From NCBI GenBank assembly GCA_948356915.1, contig CAOJCG010000001.1:62001-126000 (forward strand): 64,000 nt of DNA, read 5' to 3'. The position numbers and the translations under genes are program-made. Positions 1-9,533 of the stretch are shown here, piece after piece. Origin of the DNA: an uncultured Clostridiaceae bacterium. Its GTDB lineage: Bacteria > Bacillota > Clostridia > TANB77 > CAG-508. Each line of letters opens with the position of its first letter. Position 1 is the stretch's first letter. A model generated the notes under the pieces. The model did no database searches. It was not told the DNA's origin and was given only the letters and a program-made list of their open reading frames with translations.

Positions 1-1215
1 AATTAATAGCTTTTATCACTGCTTTCTCTAAATTTTCCACTTTTATACTATGTTTTGTGCATAAGTTGTTTGATTTTTTCCTATACGTACTGCAAATATA
101 ATATTCATACTTGCTACCACTTTTATTGGTACTGCTTTTTTTGTTCATTGCTCTTTTGCAATCGCTACACCTCAGAAAACCTGCCCATACTGATAATTCT
201 TTTGTTTTTTGAGATACCTTCGTATCTCTTTTGCTCAGTTCTTGTGCTTTTTCAAAAATTTCTTTATCAATAATAGCTTCATGGGTATTTTCTACCCTTA
301 CCCATTCTTCCTTTGGCACTTGTTCCACTTTATGTACTTTATAGCTTTTTGTTCTTCTTTTCCCCTGAACTGTAGTGCCGGCAATACACTTCATTATTTA
401 AAATATTTCGTACTGTAGAAGGTGTCCAAGTATATGTATTGTCTTGTATTCCGTAATTATTGTAATTTTGTCCTAATTCTAGTTTTTTATGTCCTGTAGG
501 ATTTAATATTCCTAAATCATTTAATCTGTGGCATATTGCTATTTTCCCTAATCCTTCATTTACATTCCAATTAAATATATTTTTTATAATGTTTGCAACA
601 CTTTTGTCAATTATTAACTTATGCTTATCTTTTGGATCTTTAATATATCCATAAGATGGAAATGCTCCTATAAACTCTCCTTTTTTCTTTTTTCCATTTA
701 AAGATGTTCTTATCTTAATTGATGTATCTCGGCAATATTCATCATTTATTAAGTTTTTAAATGGTACTAATATTGTATTTGTACTTGATGGATTTTTAAA
801 ACTATCTACAAAATCATTAATGGCAATAAATCTTATATTAAATAATGGAAAAACTTGCTCTATATAATTTCCAACTTCTATATAATTTCTTCCAAGTCTT
901 GATAAATCTTTTACAAGCACACAATTAATATTTCCATTTCTCATATCTTCTAATAACCTTTGAAATGAAGGTCTATTAAAATCTGTTCCTGTAAATCCAT
1001 CATCTATATAAGTATCATAAACTATCAAATCATCATGTTCTTCTATGAATTCATTTAGCAATGTTTTTTGACTTGTTACACTATTACTCTCTTGCTTTTC
1101 TTTTCCGATTATCTTCGTCTTCTTGTGAAAGCCTTATATATAATGCAACAGACCATATTTTATTTTTTATAATATTATTTTCATTAGAAGAATATTTTGA
1201 TTTTCTTCCTGCCAT
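1..1215 (-). CDS. Large serine recombinase, partial at the left edge, needs two +1 shifts at CGG
   Basis: Site-specific serine recombinase of the transposon/phage type. Start ATG at 1215 follows an AGGAGG box. The resolvase domain begins with YIRLSQED, which carries the nucleophilic serine. It continues as the recombinase domain (SYGYIKDP, then TWTPSTVRNILNNEVYC) and a zinc-ribbon with CSDC and YYICSTY. The reading frame is interrupted twice, at 1105-1107 (AAT CGG A) and 378-380 (TGC CGG C). Skipping the C at each CGG gives an uninterrupted protein of 36 + 242 + 126 codons that runs off the window. Both breaks could be called pseudogenisation, but they obey the same rule as 17 other sites here. 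The upstream small gene at 1266-1427 suggests a Clostridial conjugative or mobilisable transposon. Family assignment is firm; whether it is active depends on the recoding. Confidence 0.9.
378..380 (-). other. CGG +1 site (recombinase, second)
   Basis: Zero-frame TGC CGG CAC ends at a stop 12 codons later. Skipping the C gives TGC GGC ACT and continues into the expected VQGKRRTKSY and zinc-ribbon part of the recombinase. Confidence 0.85.
1105..1107 (-). other. CGG +1 site (recombinase, first)
   Basis: Zero-frame AAT CGG AAA hits a stop six codons later. Skipping the C gives AAT GGA AAA GAA and joins the catalytic YIRLSQEDEDN segment to ESNSVTSQKTLL and the rest of the resolvase domain. Confidence 0.87.
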
Positions 1216-1265
1216 TAAATTTTTACCTCCTTCCGTATATATTGTAACGTGCTCCAAAATAAATG

Positions 1266-1427
1266 TCAGCCCTTTTTGTATTTTTGTTTTAAAATGTTTA
1301 CCATACATATATTAAATGTTTTGTTTGTATCCGAATATTCCATTTCTACTGTCATCTCTCCAACTTTTATTTGATATGGGTTCTTTGTATTTAATAAGTA
1401 ATCTATAATTTTGCTCTTTTCTTTCAA
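1266..1427 (-). CDS. Small transposon-associated protein (TnpW-like)
   Basis: A 53-residue ORF starting at TTG 1427, about 10 bases after a GGAAAGG box, and ending 50 bases before the recombinase start. The centre reads QIKVGEMTVEMEYSDT, resembling the short beta-rich proteins (TnpW type) found beside serine recombinases in Clostridial transposons. Position and size fit that role; the similarity is from memory and weak. It contains no in-frame CGG. Confidence 0.5.
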   Translation of the reverse strand: MKEKSKIIDYLLNTKNPYQIKVGEMTVEMEYSDTNKTFNICMVNILKQKYKKG

Positions 1428-1748
1428 AACTTATATACCTTTCCTTTTTCATTTGTTAAAGTTTATTAACTTTGATTATTTTTTATTACTAATTTGTCCT
1501 TCTAGTAGATAAGTTCCAAATTACTATTCAAAATGTAACTTTTCTTAAAATTTTTTAAATCTCTCTACTAGGTATATGTCACCATTTTATAAAAAGTCGG
1601 AAAATTTTATAAAATTTCTTAAACTTTTTAATAATGTATCTGCCATTTGAAAGTTCAAAAGGTATAATTTTTTAAAAAATTGCATAAAAAATAACTAGAA
1701 ATTATTTTTTACTAATCTCTAGTTTTATATTTTAAAATATAGGTATCT
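1428..1748. other. AT-rich intergenic region
   Basis: No credible ORF on either strand and no clear hairpin. It may include the end of the recombinase-bearing element, but I could not identify terminal repeats because the other end lies outside the window. Confidence 0.5.
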
Positions 1749-1976
1749 TTATTTTACATTATATCCTCTAATCTTTAAAAATTCATTTATATCATTCATA
1801 ATCCACCCGTCGCCTTGTGTATGTAACATATCATACCCGTCATATAAATACTTTAATACTCCATATTTTTCAAATAATTCATACACTTCTTTTCCTGTAA
1901 GTTTATTTTCTTCTTTAAAGACTTCTATACAAAAAATCACAAATTCATTTGTCTTATATTCAATATCTTCTTCCAT
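1749..1976 (-). CDS. DUF3791 family protein
   Basis: A 75-residue protein beginning MEEDIEYKTNEF. The block FCIEVFKEENKLTG...YLYDGYDMLHTQG matches the DUF3791 pattern as I know it. The start at 1976 follows the stop of the preceding gene by one base, so the three genes 2716 to 1749 form a tight operon. DUF3791 proteins commonly accompany DUF3990 proteins and are thought to be small accessory or antitoxin-like partners; the role here is inferred. Confidence 0.7.
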   Translation of the reverse strand: MEEDIEYKTNEFVIFCIEVFKEENKLTGKEVYELFEKYGVLKYLYDGYDMLHTQGDGWIMNDINEFLKIRGYNVK

Positions 1977-1977
1977 A

Positions 1978-2211
1978 CTACACCCCATATAACTCATTCT
2001 TCTCATATTCATTTATAAAAAAGTCAGCTAATATTTCATCAGAATAATACCACATTTTGCTATTTTTATCTTCTAATTTTTTATATATATTTGAATTGTA
2101 TATAAATTCATTTGCTTTTTTTAAGCTTATACCTTTTCTATTTGATATTATTTTTGCTATATTTGGTATAAATATCCATAACATATTTTCTAATGTTTTA
2201 TTATTATTCAT
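1978..2211 (-). CDS. Small protein of the DUF3990/DUF3791 operon
   Basis: A 77-residue protein, start ATG 2211 nine bases after GGAGG; it overlaps the end of the upstream DUF3990 gene. The sequence NKTLENMLWIFIPNIAKIISNRKGISLKKANEFIYNS (read in parts) looks like a second DUF3791-type or antitoxin-like helical protein. Function not known. Confidence 0.7.
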   Translation of the reverse strand: MNNNKTLENMLWIFIPNIAKIISNRKGISLKKANEFIYNSNIYKKLEDKNSKMWYYSDEILADFFINEYEKNELYGV

Positions 2212-2716
2212 TCTCTTCAACCTCCTTTGTTTCTATATATTTAATCGTGTCTATTGCTTTTGGTGTATGAAATGAAATTTGATTTACTAATTTATATGTT
2301 TTTAGTGCTCTTATAGTATCTTCTTTAGATGTATAATTTCTTTCATATAATCTTAATGTAGCAAATAAGTTGTCATCAGCTACTGGACCTTTTACAATAT
2401 CATAATCATGTAAGAGTTCTTTACTTTTTCTATTTTTATATACAAAATCAAGCCATTCTTCAGTTGCTTCTATAAAATCTAAAATTTTTAATTCATCATT
2501 TTCTGTATATTCATAAATATTAATATATCTTTTTATATTCTCATCTTTATTTTCTTCTTGTATTCTTCCTTTTTTTATTTTTGTCCATCTTTTTGCTTGT
2601 TCAATATCTGTTGTTGTATAAAAACCTTTTCCAAAATCTGTTCTATAATTTAATATTTCTAAACTTGGCTTTTCTACAATAACCGTGCTACCATGATATA
2701 TTTTCAAATTTATCAT
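2204..2716 (-). CDS. DUF3990 protein, ADP-ribosyltransferase-like
   Basis: A 170-residue protein starting MINLKIYHGSTVIVEKP and containing DFGKGFYTTTDIEQAKRW. The YHGS, then DFGKGFYTT and A-x-x-W pattern is characteristic of DUF3990, a member of the ADP-ribosyltransferase fold group, and of toxin-like proteins. First gene of a three-gene operon with two small overlapping partners, an arrangement typical of toxin-antitoxin or defence modules. The Shine-Dalgarno is weak (GTGAG), so the start could also be the TTG at 2707. Enzymatic activity is inferred from the fold family only. Confidence 0.75.
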   Translation of the reverse strand: MINLKIYHGSTVIVEKPSLEILNYRTDFGKGFYTTTDIEQAKRWTKIKKGRIQEENKDENIKRYINIYEYTENDELKILDFIEATEEWLDFVYKNRKSKELLHDYDIVKGPVADDNLFATLRLYERNYTSKEDTIRALKTYKLVNQISFHTPKAIDTIKYIETKEVEENE

Positions 2717-3032
2717 CTCACTTTCTTTACTTTATAATAAATCATCTTATAATATCTATATTTTATTTATCTACTTTAGATATTATCATATTTTTATATC
2801 TTTTACAATAATCATTTTCTAAGATAAAATTATACTAGTAAAACGCAGTATAATTTGAAAGAACAAATTTCATTTGCTCCGAATAATACCTTTCACTTTT
2901 TTTATACGGTTTATTTGCCAGCATGGTCTTTTGGACCACAAATCGCTGTTTAGGAGAAAATCTCCTAAAACCTCCTTGCTCTCCGAGGTTCTATATTTTA
3001 TGATGTTCTAAACAAATTATATAAATAATTTA
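2717..3032. other. Intergenic region
   Basis: AT-rich spacer with a short hairpin around 2952-2970 (TAGGAGA...TCTCCTA) that may end transcription of the murF gene. No ORF with coding character seen. Confidence 0.4.
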
Positions 3033-4445
3033 TTAAATTATTTCAAATTCATTTTTCAATTTTTCTATAATTTTTTCAAAATTTTGAAATCCAGATTCTT
3101 TAAAATATACTAAATCTCCATCTCTAATATTTTCTTCTAAATCTCCCAATAATAGTTCAATTGTTCTAAATTTTTTTATATATTTTTCTTCTAAAACATT
3201 TAAAGCTCCTTTATAAATGTGTTTTGTAAAATCTCCTATTAAATATATATAATTGAAGTTTAAATTATTAAAATAATTTCCTATTTCTTCATGTATTTTA
3301 GAAGTTTCTTCTAAAGTAGAACCTGCTCCTATAGTTCCTAAAACTGCAATTTTTCTTTTACTTTTTATTTTATTTGCAGATTCTAATCCCATTTTTACAG
3401 ATTCAAAACAAGAACTATATGTATCATCAATTAATGTAATATCTCTATGCACATTTTTTAATATTTTAAATCTACCTTCAACTGGTTTAAATTCATTTAT
3501 AGCTCTTACTATATTTTGATATTTTATATTATATATTTCAGCAATTTTTATCGCTAAGATGATGTTTCTTATATTATATTTCTCATAAAGATTTAGTTTG
3601 AAATTTGTGTCTATACCATATATTTTAGTATTAAAACTAATTTTCCCATTAATTCTATTAATATTATTAGCTTCATTGATACTATAATATCTTATTTCAT
3701 AACCTTCAGTTTCATTTACTTTTCTTAAATATTCATCATCAGAATTTAAAAATAATATTTTTTTATCTGTTATATAATCTGTTATATGTAATTTTTCTTT
3801 TAATATATTCTCTTTAGATTTTAATTTATTAATATGTGCTGTTCCAATAGAATTTATAACTGCTATTGATGGTTTTACTAATTTAGATAAATCATTCATT
3901 TTTCCAAAATCACTAATTCCAATTTCAGTTACTGCCATATCATAATTATCTAAAAATAAATAACTTAAAGAAATATGACTTGCCGTATTATTATTTTCAT
4001 TCTTAAAGTCGTGCAATAGTTTTATTTCCGTTTCTAAAACTTGTGATATTATACTACAAAGAGTTGTCTTTCCAACACTTCCAGTTATAGCAACAATTGG
4101 TTTTTCAATATTATCTTCCCTGCATTTTATCCCTAACTTATATATTGCATTATTAACTGATTCAACTTCTATGATACAAATATTAGGATTTATTTTTTGA
4201 GCCATATTTTCTATTTCTTTTTTGTTCTCAGAATTCTTGTTTATCAAAAATCCCATGCAACCATTTCTTACATGGTCTAAAATGTAAATTTCTCTATTAA
4301 CTTTTCTAAATATAATTGGAATAAAAAAATAATTTTTCATCTCTCTTATCTTTTGTGTTAAGCAATAATTTTTAACTATTATATTTTTATTTCCACATAT
4401 TATATTTCCATCTATAATACTTGCAATTTCTTTTAATTTAAACAT
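3033..4445 (-). CDS. murF: UDP-N-acetylmuramoyl-tripeptide--D-alanyl-D-alanine ligase (MurF)
   Basis: A 470-residue Mur ligase that adds D-Ala-D-Ala to the UDP-MurNAc-tripeptide in the cytoplasm, the last step of nucleotide precursor synthesis. The order of motifs fits MurF: an N-terminal MurF-type domain, the ATP loop TGSVGKTT near residue 125, the NNNTASHISLSYLF block, EIGISDFGKM and VINSIGTAHI, and a C-terminal ligase domain (GTIGAGSTLEETSKIHEEIG). Start ATG 4445 follows AGGAG at about 7 bases. It is the last gene of the leftward dcw cluster. No in-frame CGG. MurF versus another Mur ligase is based on the D-Ala-D-Ala-type NNxxS motif and gene order. Confidence 0.85.
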   Translation of the reverse strand: MFKLKEIASIIDGNIICGNKNIIVKNYCLTQKIREMKNYFFIPIIFRKVNREIYILDHVRNGCMGFLINKNSENKKEIENMAQKINPNICIIEVESVNNAIYKLGIKCREDNIEKPIVAITGSVGKTTLCSIISQVLETEIKLLHDFKNENNNTASHISLSYLFLDNYDMAVTEIGISDFGKMNDLSKLVKPSIAVINSIGTAHINKLKSKENILKEKLHITDYITDKKILFLNSDDEYLRKVNETEGYEIRYYSINEANNINRINGKISFNTKIYGIDTNFKLNLYEKYNIRNIILAIKIAEIYNIKYQNIVRAINEFKPVEGRFKILKNVHRDITLIDDTYSSCFESVKMGLESANKIKSKRKIAVLGTIGAGSTLEETSKIHEEIGNYFNNLNFNYIYLIGDFTKHIYKGALNVLEEKYIKKFRTIELLLGDLEENIRDGDLVYFKESGFQNFEKIIEKLKNEFEII

Positions 4446-4582
4446 ACATTTCTCCTATATATCTTTTCTTTTTTATATTATCACAAAAAAACAATTATAA
4501 CAACAACTTATATCATACTTTTCGGTTATTTTTTTGCATTATTTAAGAGCGATAAATCGCTCTCTTTCTTTAATTTGATAGT

Positions 4583-6545
4583 TTATATCATTATTGATTT
4601 TTTGATAGCTTTAGTGTGTGTTGTTAAAATTACCCACGCACCTCCTTGGTGTCCTCCTTCTCCTGTTGGATTATATAAGGTTACTAGCACTGCTACTGTT
4701 GGGTTTGATATTGGCGCTACTCCTATAAATGATGTTACATATTTTCCTGTATTTACACCATCTTCTGATGTTCCTGTTTTTCCACCTATTCTATAGCCTT
4801 TAACTTGTGAGTTTTTTCCTGTTCCTTCTGCTACAACGCTTTCCATCATGCTAAGTACGTTTTTGGCTGTTTCTTCTGATATTACTCTATCTTTTTTTAT
4901 TATTTCTATTTCTTTTTTCTCTCCTGTTTTACTATCAATAGTCGCATTTACTACTCTTGGCTGTATATATGTTCCTCCATTCGCTATCGCCGATACCATT
5001 GTTACCATTTGTATTGGCGTTACTTCAAACCTTTGCCCAAATGCTATTGTTCCGAAGCTCTACTGGTCCTACTTTTTCTTCTTTTAAAAATATTGAACCT
5101 GCTTCTCCTGGTAAGTCTATTCCTGTTCTTCTTAAAAAGCCAAATTTATTTAGGTATTCATAGTATTTATGCACACCTAGTTTTTGTCCTAAACCTATAA
5201 AAACTGGATTACACGAATTCATTAATCCTTGTCTTAAACTTTCTGGTCCATGTGGTCTATAATGCCTCCAACATTTTATTCGAACACCTGCTACTTCAAT
5301 ACTTCCTGTACAACAAAATTCCCCTTCTTTATCTACTTCTGCTATTTTTTCTTCTAGCGATGCTGATGCTGTTACTAGTTTAAAGGTAGAACCTGGTTCA
5401 TATGTGTCTGATACCCCTTTATTTCTCCACATCGCTTGAAGATTTTTAGTTTTTTCTGATTGTTCCATACTATCCCATACTGATTTTAGTTCTTCTGTAT
5501 TTGGACTATATGGTTCGTTTAAATTATAGTTTGGATATCCTGCTAGACCTAGAATATCTCCATTTTGAGGGTTCATTATTATAATGTTCCCTCCATCGGT
5601 ACATTTATTATCAATACATGCTTCTTTTAAATACTTTTCTGCAATTCCCTGTATTACGCTATCTATAGTTAAAATTAAATCTTTCCCGTCAATTGCTTCT
5701 ATATAATCTTCTGTACTACTTTTTATTTCTCCTCCAGTGGCATCTGTTATTTTTACTATTTTACCTTTTTCCCCTTTTAATTCTTTATCATATAAGGCTT
5801 CTATTCCATCTAAACCTTGATTATCACTTCCGCAAAAGCCAATTACTTGTGATGCTAAATTGTTATATGGGTAATATCTTTTTGTATCTTCATCTATATT
5901 AATTCCTTTATCTATATTATTTTGCTGCATCCATACTCTTAGTTTGTCGCTTTCAGTTTTTTCTACTTTTTTTACTATTGTTTCTATCGAACTTCTTTTA
6001 GTTACTTTTTTTAATACGGTTTCATAGTCTAAATTAAATATATTTGCAAGTGCCGTTGCTACTTTTTCTTTATCTTCTTTGGCTATATTTACTGGATTTA
6101 CTGTTACTGTTTCTACTGTGCTACTTAGTGCTAATGCTACTTTTCCAGTACTATCATATATTGTACCTCTTTTTGGGTTTATTTTTCTATCCAAAGTTTG
6201 TTGTTTATATGCCATGGCTTCTAGCTCATCACCTTGAATAAATTGTATGAATGCTATTTTTGTACTTAAAGCTACAAGTAATGCTATTGCTATTATTAAT
6301 TCTATTTTTATATTTTTCTTCCTTGTCATTTCTCCTGGTATTTTTCCTACTTCTTTTACTACTTTTTTATTAATTTTATTAAAATTGATTGGCTTTTTCT
6401 TTTTTAGTTTGTTTATTTCTTTACTATTGTTTTGATTATTTATTTGTTTTTCTAATTTATTTTTTACGATTTGCCTTTGTGTTCTTTTTTTATTATTCTT
6501 TTTATTTCTTAGGTCATTTACAATATCTTTTCTTGTACTTTTCAT
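4583..6545 (-). CDS. Class B penicillin-binding protein (SpoVD/FtsI type), +1 shift at CGG
   Basis: Peptidoglycan transpeptidase of septum or spore-cortex synthesis, anchored in the membrane. The basic N-terminus is followed by one membrane segment (about residues 83-103), the dimerisation domain, and the transpeptidase domain with STFK and SCN. The zero-frame ORF then dies at 5052-5054 (CTT CGG A) eight codons before a stop. Skipping the C gives VELGTIAFGQRF and continues to the third catalytic motif KTGTSED and the C-terminus, 653 residues in all. So SxxK and SxN lie before the shift, KTG after it; a zero-frame product would be inactive. The spacing upstream to ftsL is about 470 bases and holds a MITE. 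No PASTA domain seen, so SpoVD and FtsI cannot be told apart with certainty. Confidence 0.9.
5052..5054 (-). other. CGG +1 site (PBP)
   Basis: CTT CGG AAC in the zero frame; CTT (C) GGA ACA in the restored frame. The restored sequence PVELGTIAFGQ is a well-conserved block of class B PBPs. Confidence 0.9.
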
Positions 6546-7012
6546 TTTTTTCTTCCATCCTTTCTCAAAACATTGTTTTCGTATTTAGTATTTTTAACTC
6601 CCTTATTTTAGATGTCTTATATTGATTTTTGCTATTAAGGTACTTCCTAATCTAGCTAAATTATTTCGTTTTTTACTTGTGGTTCTTCTCTATTTTGTTT
6701 CCAATTACAAATGAGGCTAAATAGCTACAAATGCTACGAGCCTTCTACAGTACTATTGCTGTCACCTGTTAAAAATAAGGATGTAGGGGCGATTATTAAC
6801 GTCCGCCCTTCGAAGAAATGGCTTAAATAAATATTTTTTAGTATGCCGTTGTAGCTACGGGCGATGCCATCATCGCCCCTACATCTAAAAAATTTCCTTA
6901 TATAAGAACATAAATAATTTTGTTATTATTATAATTTATAATTGTTCTATTATAATAGAATATGAAATTTCGCATAAAAAAAGAACAATTTATATCTTTA
7001 TAAATCATCCTT
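6546..7012. other. Intergenic region between ftsL and the PBP gene
   Basis: A 467-base spacer inside the dcw cluster. Apart from the inverted-repeat element at 6782-6883 I see no coding sequence. The spacer is unusually long for genes that are usually nearly adjacent. Confidence 0.5.
6782..6883. repeat. MITE-like element, TGTAGGGGCGAT ends
   Basis: About 102 bases bounded by perfect 12-base inverted repeats TGTAGGGGCGAT and ATCGCCCCTACA. It is much richer in G+C than its surroundings. Same end sequence type as the elements at 47586-47684 and 49150-49299, and the palindrome at 32044-32074. It encodes nothing. Confidence 0.75.
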
Positions 7013-7537
7013 TTATTTTATACTATTTGTTAAGCCTTTCCATATTTTTTGCCATATGTTTAGCTCTTCTTGTACTACTACCTCTTCTGTTGCAGATTCT
7101 ATATAATCTTTTTTTGGCAAATTTACATATACTTTTTGACTATTTTCTAATTTTTGCATTCCTAGTCTTTCTTTTGCCATTTGCTCTATATTCTTTAGGT
7201 TTAAACTATTTTCTATATTTACTTTTAACTGTTCATTTTCTTTTTGAATACTACTTAGTTCTTTTTTTAGATTTTCTTTTTCGTTAAAGCTTTCTGTAAT
7301 TTGTGAGTTTCTGTAGCATACTGCAAATAATGTTAAAAAGCCTATTATTACATATAAGGTAATTTGACTTTTTGTATTTAACTTTGCTTTTCTTCTTACT
7401 TTTTTATTTAGTTTTTTACTAGTAGTCACTTTTTTAGCTTTTGTTGGTTCTATTTTTTTTCTATTTGGTTCATATTCTGGTTGTAATTTCTTTGGGCTTG
7501 TTTCATATTGGTAGTTTGACCTTGCATTATATGCCAC
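7013..7537 (-). CDS. ftsL: FtsL-like septum protein
   Basis: A 174-residue bitopic membrane protein: a lysine-rich cytoplasmic tail to about residue 60, one membrane helix (ITLYVIIGFLTLFAVCY), then a leucine-zipper-like coiled coil (NEKENLKKELSSIQKENEQLK) and the block IEQMAKERLGMQKL typical of FtsL/DivIC. Starts at GTG 7537 after GAGGTGA. Lies between rsmH and the class B PBP, exactly where ftsL sits in Firmicute dcw clusters. Expected to act in the FtsL-DivIC-FtsQ complex at the division septum. Confidence 0.85.
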   Translation of the reverse strand: MAYNARSNYQYETSPKKLQPEYEPNRKKIEPTKAKKVTTSKKLNKKVRRKAKLNTKSQITLYVIIGFLTLFAVCYRNSQITESFNEKENLKKELSSIQKENEQLKVNIENSLNLKNIEQMAKERLGMQKLENSQKVYVNLPKKDYIESATEEVVVQEELNIWQKIWKGLTNSIK

Positions 7538-7561
7538 GGTTTCTCACCTCTTTTCTTTTGC

Positions 7562-8491
7562 TTATATTTTTTCAAAAATTCTTAATTTAGCACTTTTTGA
7601 CCTTGAATTATTTTCAAGTTCTTCTCTGCTTGCTATTATTGGCTTTTTATTAATAACTTTGCCTTCGCTTTTATAGCCACATACACAATATGGCAAATCG
7701 CTTGGGCAAGTACATATACCTTCAAGTTCTTGGAAGGCTTTTTTTACACTTCTGTCTTCTAATGAATGAAATGTTATTACTGCTAGTCTTCCTTTACTAT
7801 TTAAAATTTTCACACATTGTTTTATTGTGTTAAATAGTGGCTTAATTTCATTGTTTACTTCTATTCTTATTGCCTGAAACGTTCTTTTTGCAGGATGTCC
7901 ATCTTTTTGCTTTGAAACTGGTATTGATTTTTTTATAATTTCTACTAATTCAGTGGTTGTTTCTATTTCTTTTATACTTCTTTGTTTTACAATATTAGCT
8001 GCTATTTGTTTTGCAAATTTTTCTTCTCCATATTCTGATATTATATTTTTTAAGTCTTCCTCTTTGTATGTATTTATAACTACTTTTGCTGTTAAACTTT
8101 GAGTTTTATCCATTCTCATGTCAAGCTTGGCTTCTCCCATATAGCTAAAGCCCCTGTTTCTTTCATCTAGTTGATATGAAGAAACTCCTAAGTCTAGTAA
8201 TATTCCATCTACTTTATTTATTCCACTTTCTATTAGTAGCTTTTCTATGTCATCATGATTTCCATGTATGTATTTTATGTTTGAATATTGTTTTAGTTTT
8301 TCTTTAGCTGCTTTTAATGCTTCTTCATCTCTATCTATCCCAATTAAAAGGCCTTTATTAGATAGTCTTTTTGCAATTTCACTACTATGGCCTGCTCCCC
8401 CAAAGGTGCCATCTACATATATTCCATCTGGTTTTATATTTAACCCATCTATGCATTCATTTAGCATAACTGGCTCATGTTTAAATTCCAC
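7562..8491 (-). CDS. rsmH: 16S rRNA (cytosine1402-N4)-methyltransferase
   Basis: SAM-dependent methyltransferase that modifies C1402 of 16S rRNA. 309 residues, the usual length. Shows [11 protein letters not shown] at the N-terminus, the SAM site [37 protein letters not shown] and ITFHSLEDR. Second gene of the dcw cluster after mraZ. No in-frame CGG. Confidence 0.95.
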   Translation of the reverse strand: MEFKHEPVMLNECIDGLNIKPDGIYVDGTFGGAGHSSEIAKRLSNKGLLIGIDRDEEALKAAKEKLKQYSNIKYIHGNHDDIEKLLIESGINKVDGILLDLGVSSYQLDERNRGFSYMGEAKLDMRMDKTQSLTAKVVINTYKEEDLKNIISEYGEEKFAKQIAANIVKQRSIKEIETTTELVEIIKKSIPVSKQKDGHPAKRTFQAIRIEVNNEIKPLFNTIKQCVKILNSKGRLAVITFHSLEDRSVKKAFQELEGICTCPSDLPYCVCGYKSEGKVINKKPIIASREELENNSRSKSAKLRIFEKI

Positions 8492-8632
8492 TTTTTTCTC
8501 CTAATTTATATTTTTATAGGCTCTAAATAGCATGAGCAGTTGGCAATTTTAATTTTTAAGTAATTCCAACTGTGTCTCATGCTATTATTATTCTTTGGTA
8601 TATTTATAAACTTTCCTTTAGTGCAAATTATT

Positions 8633-8840
8633 CTTTTGTATTTATATTTTTTTGCTTTTGTTAGTTAATAAATATCTTTTGACTTTTTAAAATCTTTTGT
8701 AGATTATAAATCATTTGTTTATAAACTTAAGATTTTTTTCTTTTGTACCTTTTAATTTTTTCTTTTGTATTTTTTATTCTTTATCTTTTGTATATAGCTT
8801 TTTATCTTTTGTGTTTCTTCCTTTTTTGGTAATCTTTTGT
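8633..8840 (-). repeat. Array of about ten ACAAAAG boxes between mraZ and rsmH
   Basis: Read on the minus strand the 370-base mraZ-rsmH spacer contains ACAAAAG or near matches with plus-strand starts at 8633, 8655, 8676, 8694, 8712, 8740, 8762, 8785, 8806 and 8834. Spacing is mostly 18-23 bases, about two helical turns. It could be an operator array or a translational or mRNA element; MraZ of other bacteria binds short repeats near mraZ, but this box is not the known TGGGN type. No ORF here. Confidence 0.55.
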
Positions 8841-8885
8841 AAATATATTTTTAGAGAAGAATGTTACTTCCCATAAAAACCGAAT

Positions 8886-9311
8886 TTAAATTCCTAGCAT
8901 TGTCATATTTTCTGCTATTTCATCTGCTGAAATTTCTTCATCACATTTTTCCCAAGTTGCTTTGTCCCAAATTTCAAGTCTTGTTCCTACTCCTATTATT
9001 ACCGCTTCTTTTTCTAAGTTTGCTGCTGTACGTAAATTGTTTGGTATTAAGAACCTTCCTTGTTTATCTATTTCACATTCTGTTGCTCCTGATAGGAAAA
9101 ACCTTACAAAGTTTCTCGCATTTTTGTCTGAAAGTGGAAGTGCTTTTAATTTTGTTTCGAAATTCAACCATTCATTTTGTGAAAACGCAAATAGACATCC
9201 ATCTAAACCTTTTGTTACAATGAATTTTTCTCCCATATCTATCCTAAGCTTAGCTGGCATTATTAATCTACCTTTAACATCTAGAGAATGCTCGTATTCA
9301 CCTATTAACAA
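8886..9311 (-). CDS. mraZ: Transcriptional regulator MraZ
   Basis: A 141-residue AbrB-type DNA-binding protein that heads the dcw cluster. I choose TTG 9311 after GGAGGTG because the family starts with the sequence [15 protein letters not shown]. Two SpoVT/AbrB-like repeats are visible: [13 protein letters not shown] near the start and [13 protein letters not shown] in the second half. It usually regulates its own cluster. Confidence 0.93.
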   Translation of the reverse strand: MLIGEYEHSLDVKGRLIMPAKLRIDMGEKFIVTKGLDGCLFAFSQNEWLNFETKLKALPLSDKNARNFVRFFLSGATECEIDKQGRFLIPNNLRTAANLEKEAVIIGVGTRLEIWDKATWEKCDEEISADEIAENMTMLGI

Positions 9312-9443
9312 TTGAATTTCACCTCCTAACATTTTATACCACTTTGCACCACTTCGCTCCACTTTTATTAAATTTTAATATAAGAATATAAAAAAAGCAA
9401 TAGTTTTTTAAAATTTTTTTATTTTTTTCCTATATATACTATA

Positions 9444-9488
9444 AAAGAGCATAAAGAATTGGAAATTTTCCTTTTCTTTATGCTCTTT
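9444..9488 (-). terminator. Hairpin terminator after the Tim44-like gene
   Basis: AAAGAGCATAAAGAA and its complement TTCTTTATGCTCTTT enclose a short loop. Lies just downstream of the gene ending at 9534, and before mraZ. Confidence 0.7.
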
Positions 9489-9533
9489 ATTATATTTAAT
9501 TAGTAATTTGTTAACAAGTTTACTGTTTACTAT

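Noticed and set aside
55..418. Plus-strand ORFs rich in Phe, Leu and Cys opposite the recombinase
   Set aside because: They are antisense shadows; the minus strand gives the zinc-ribbon end of the recombinase.
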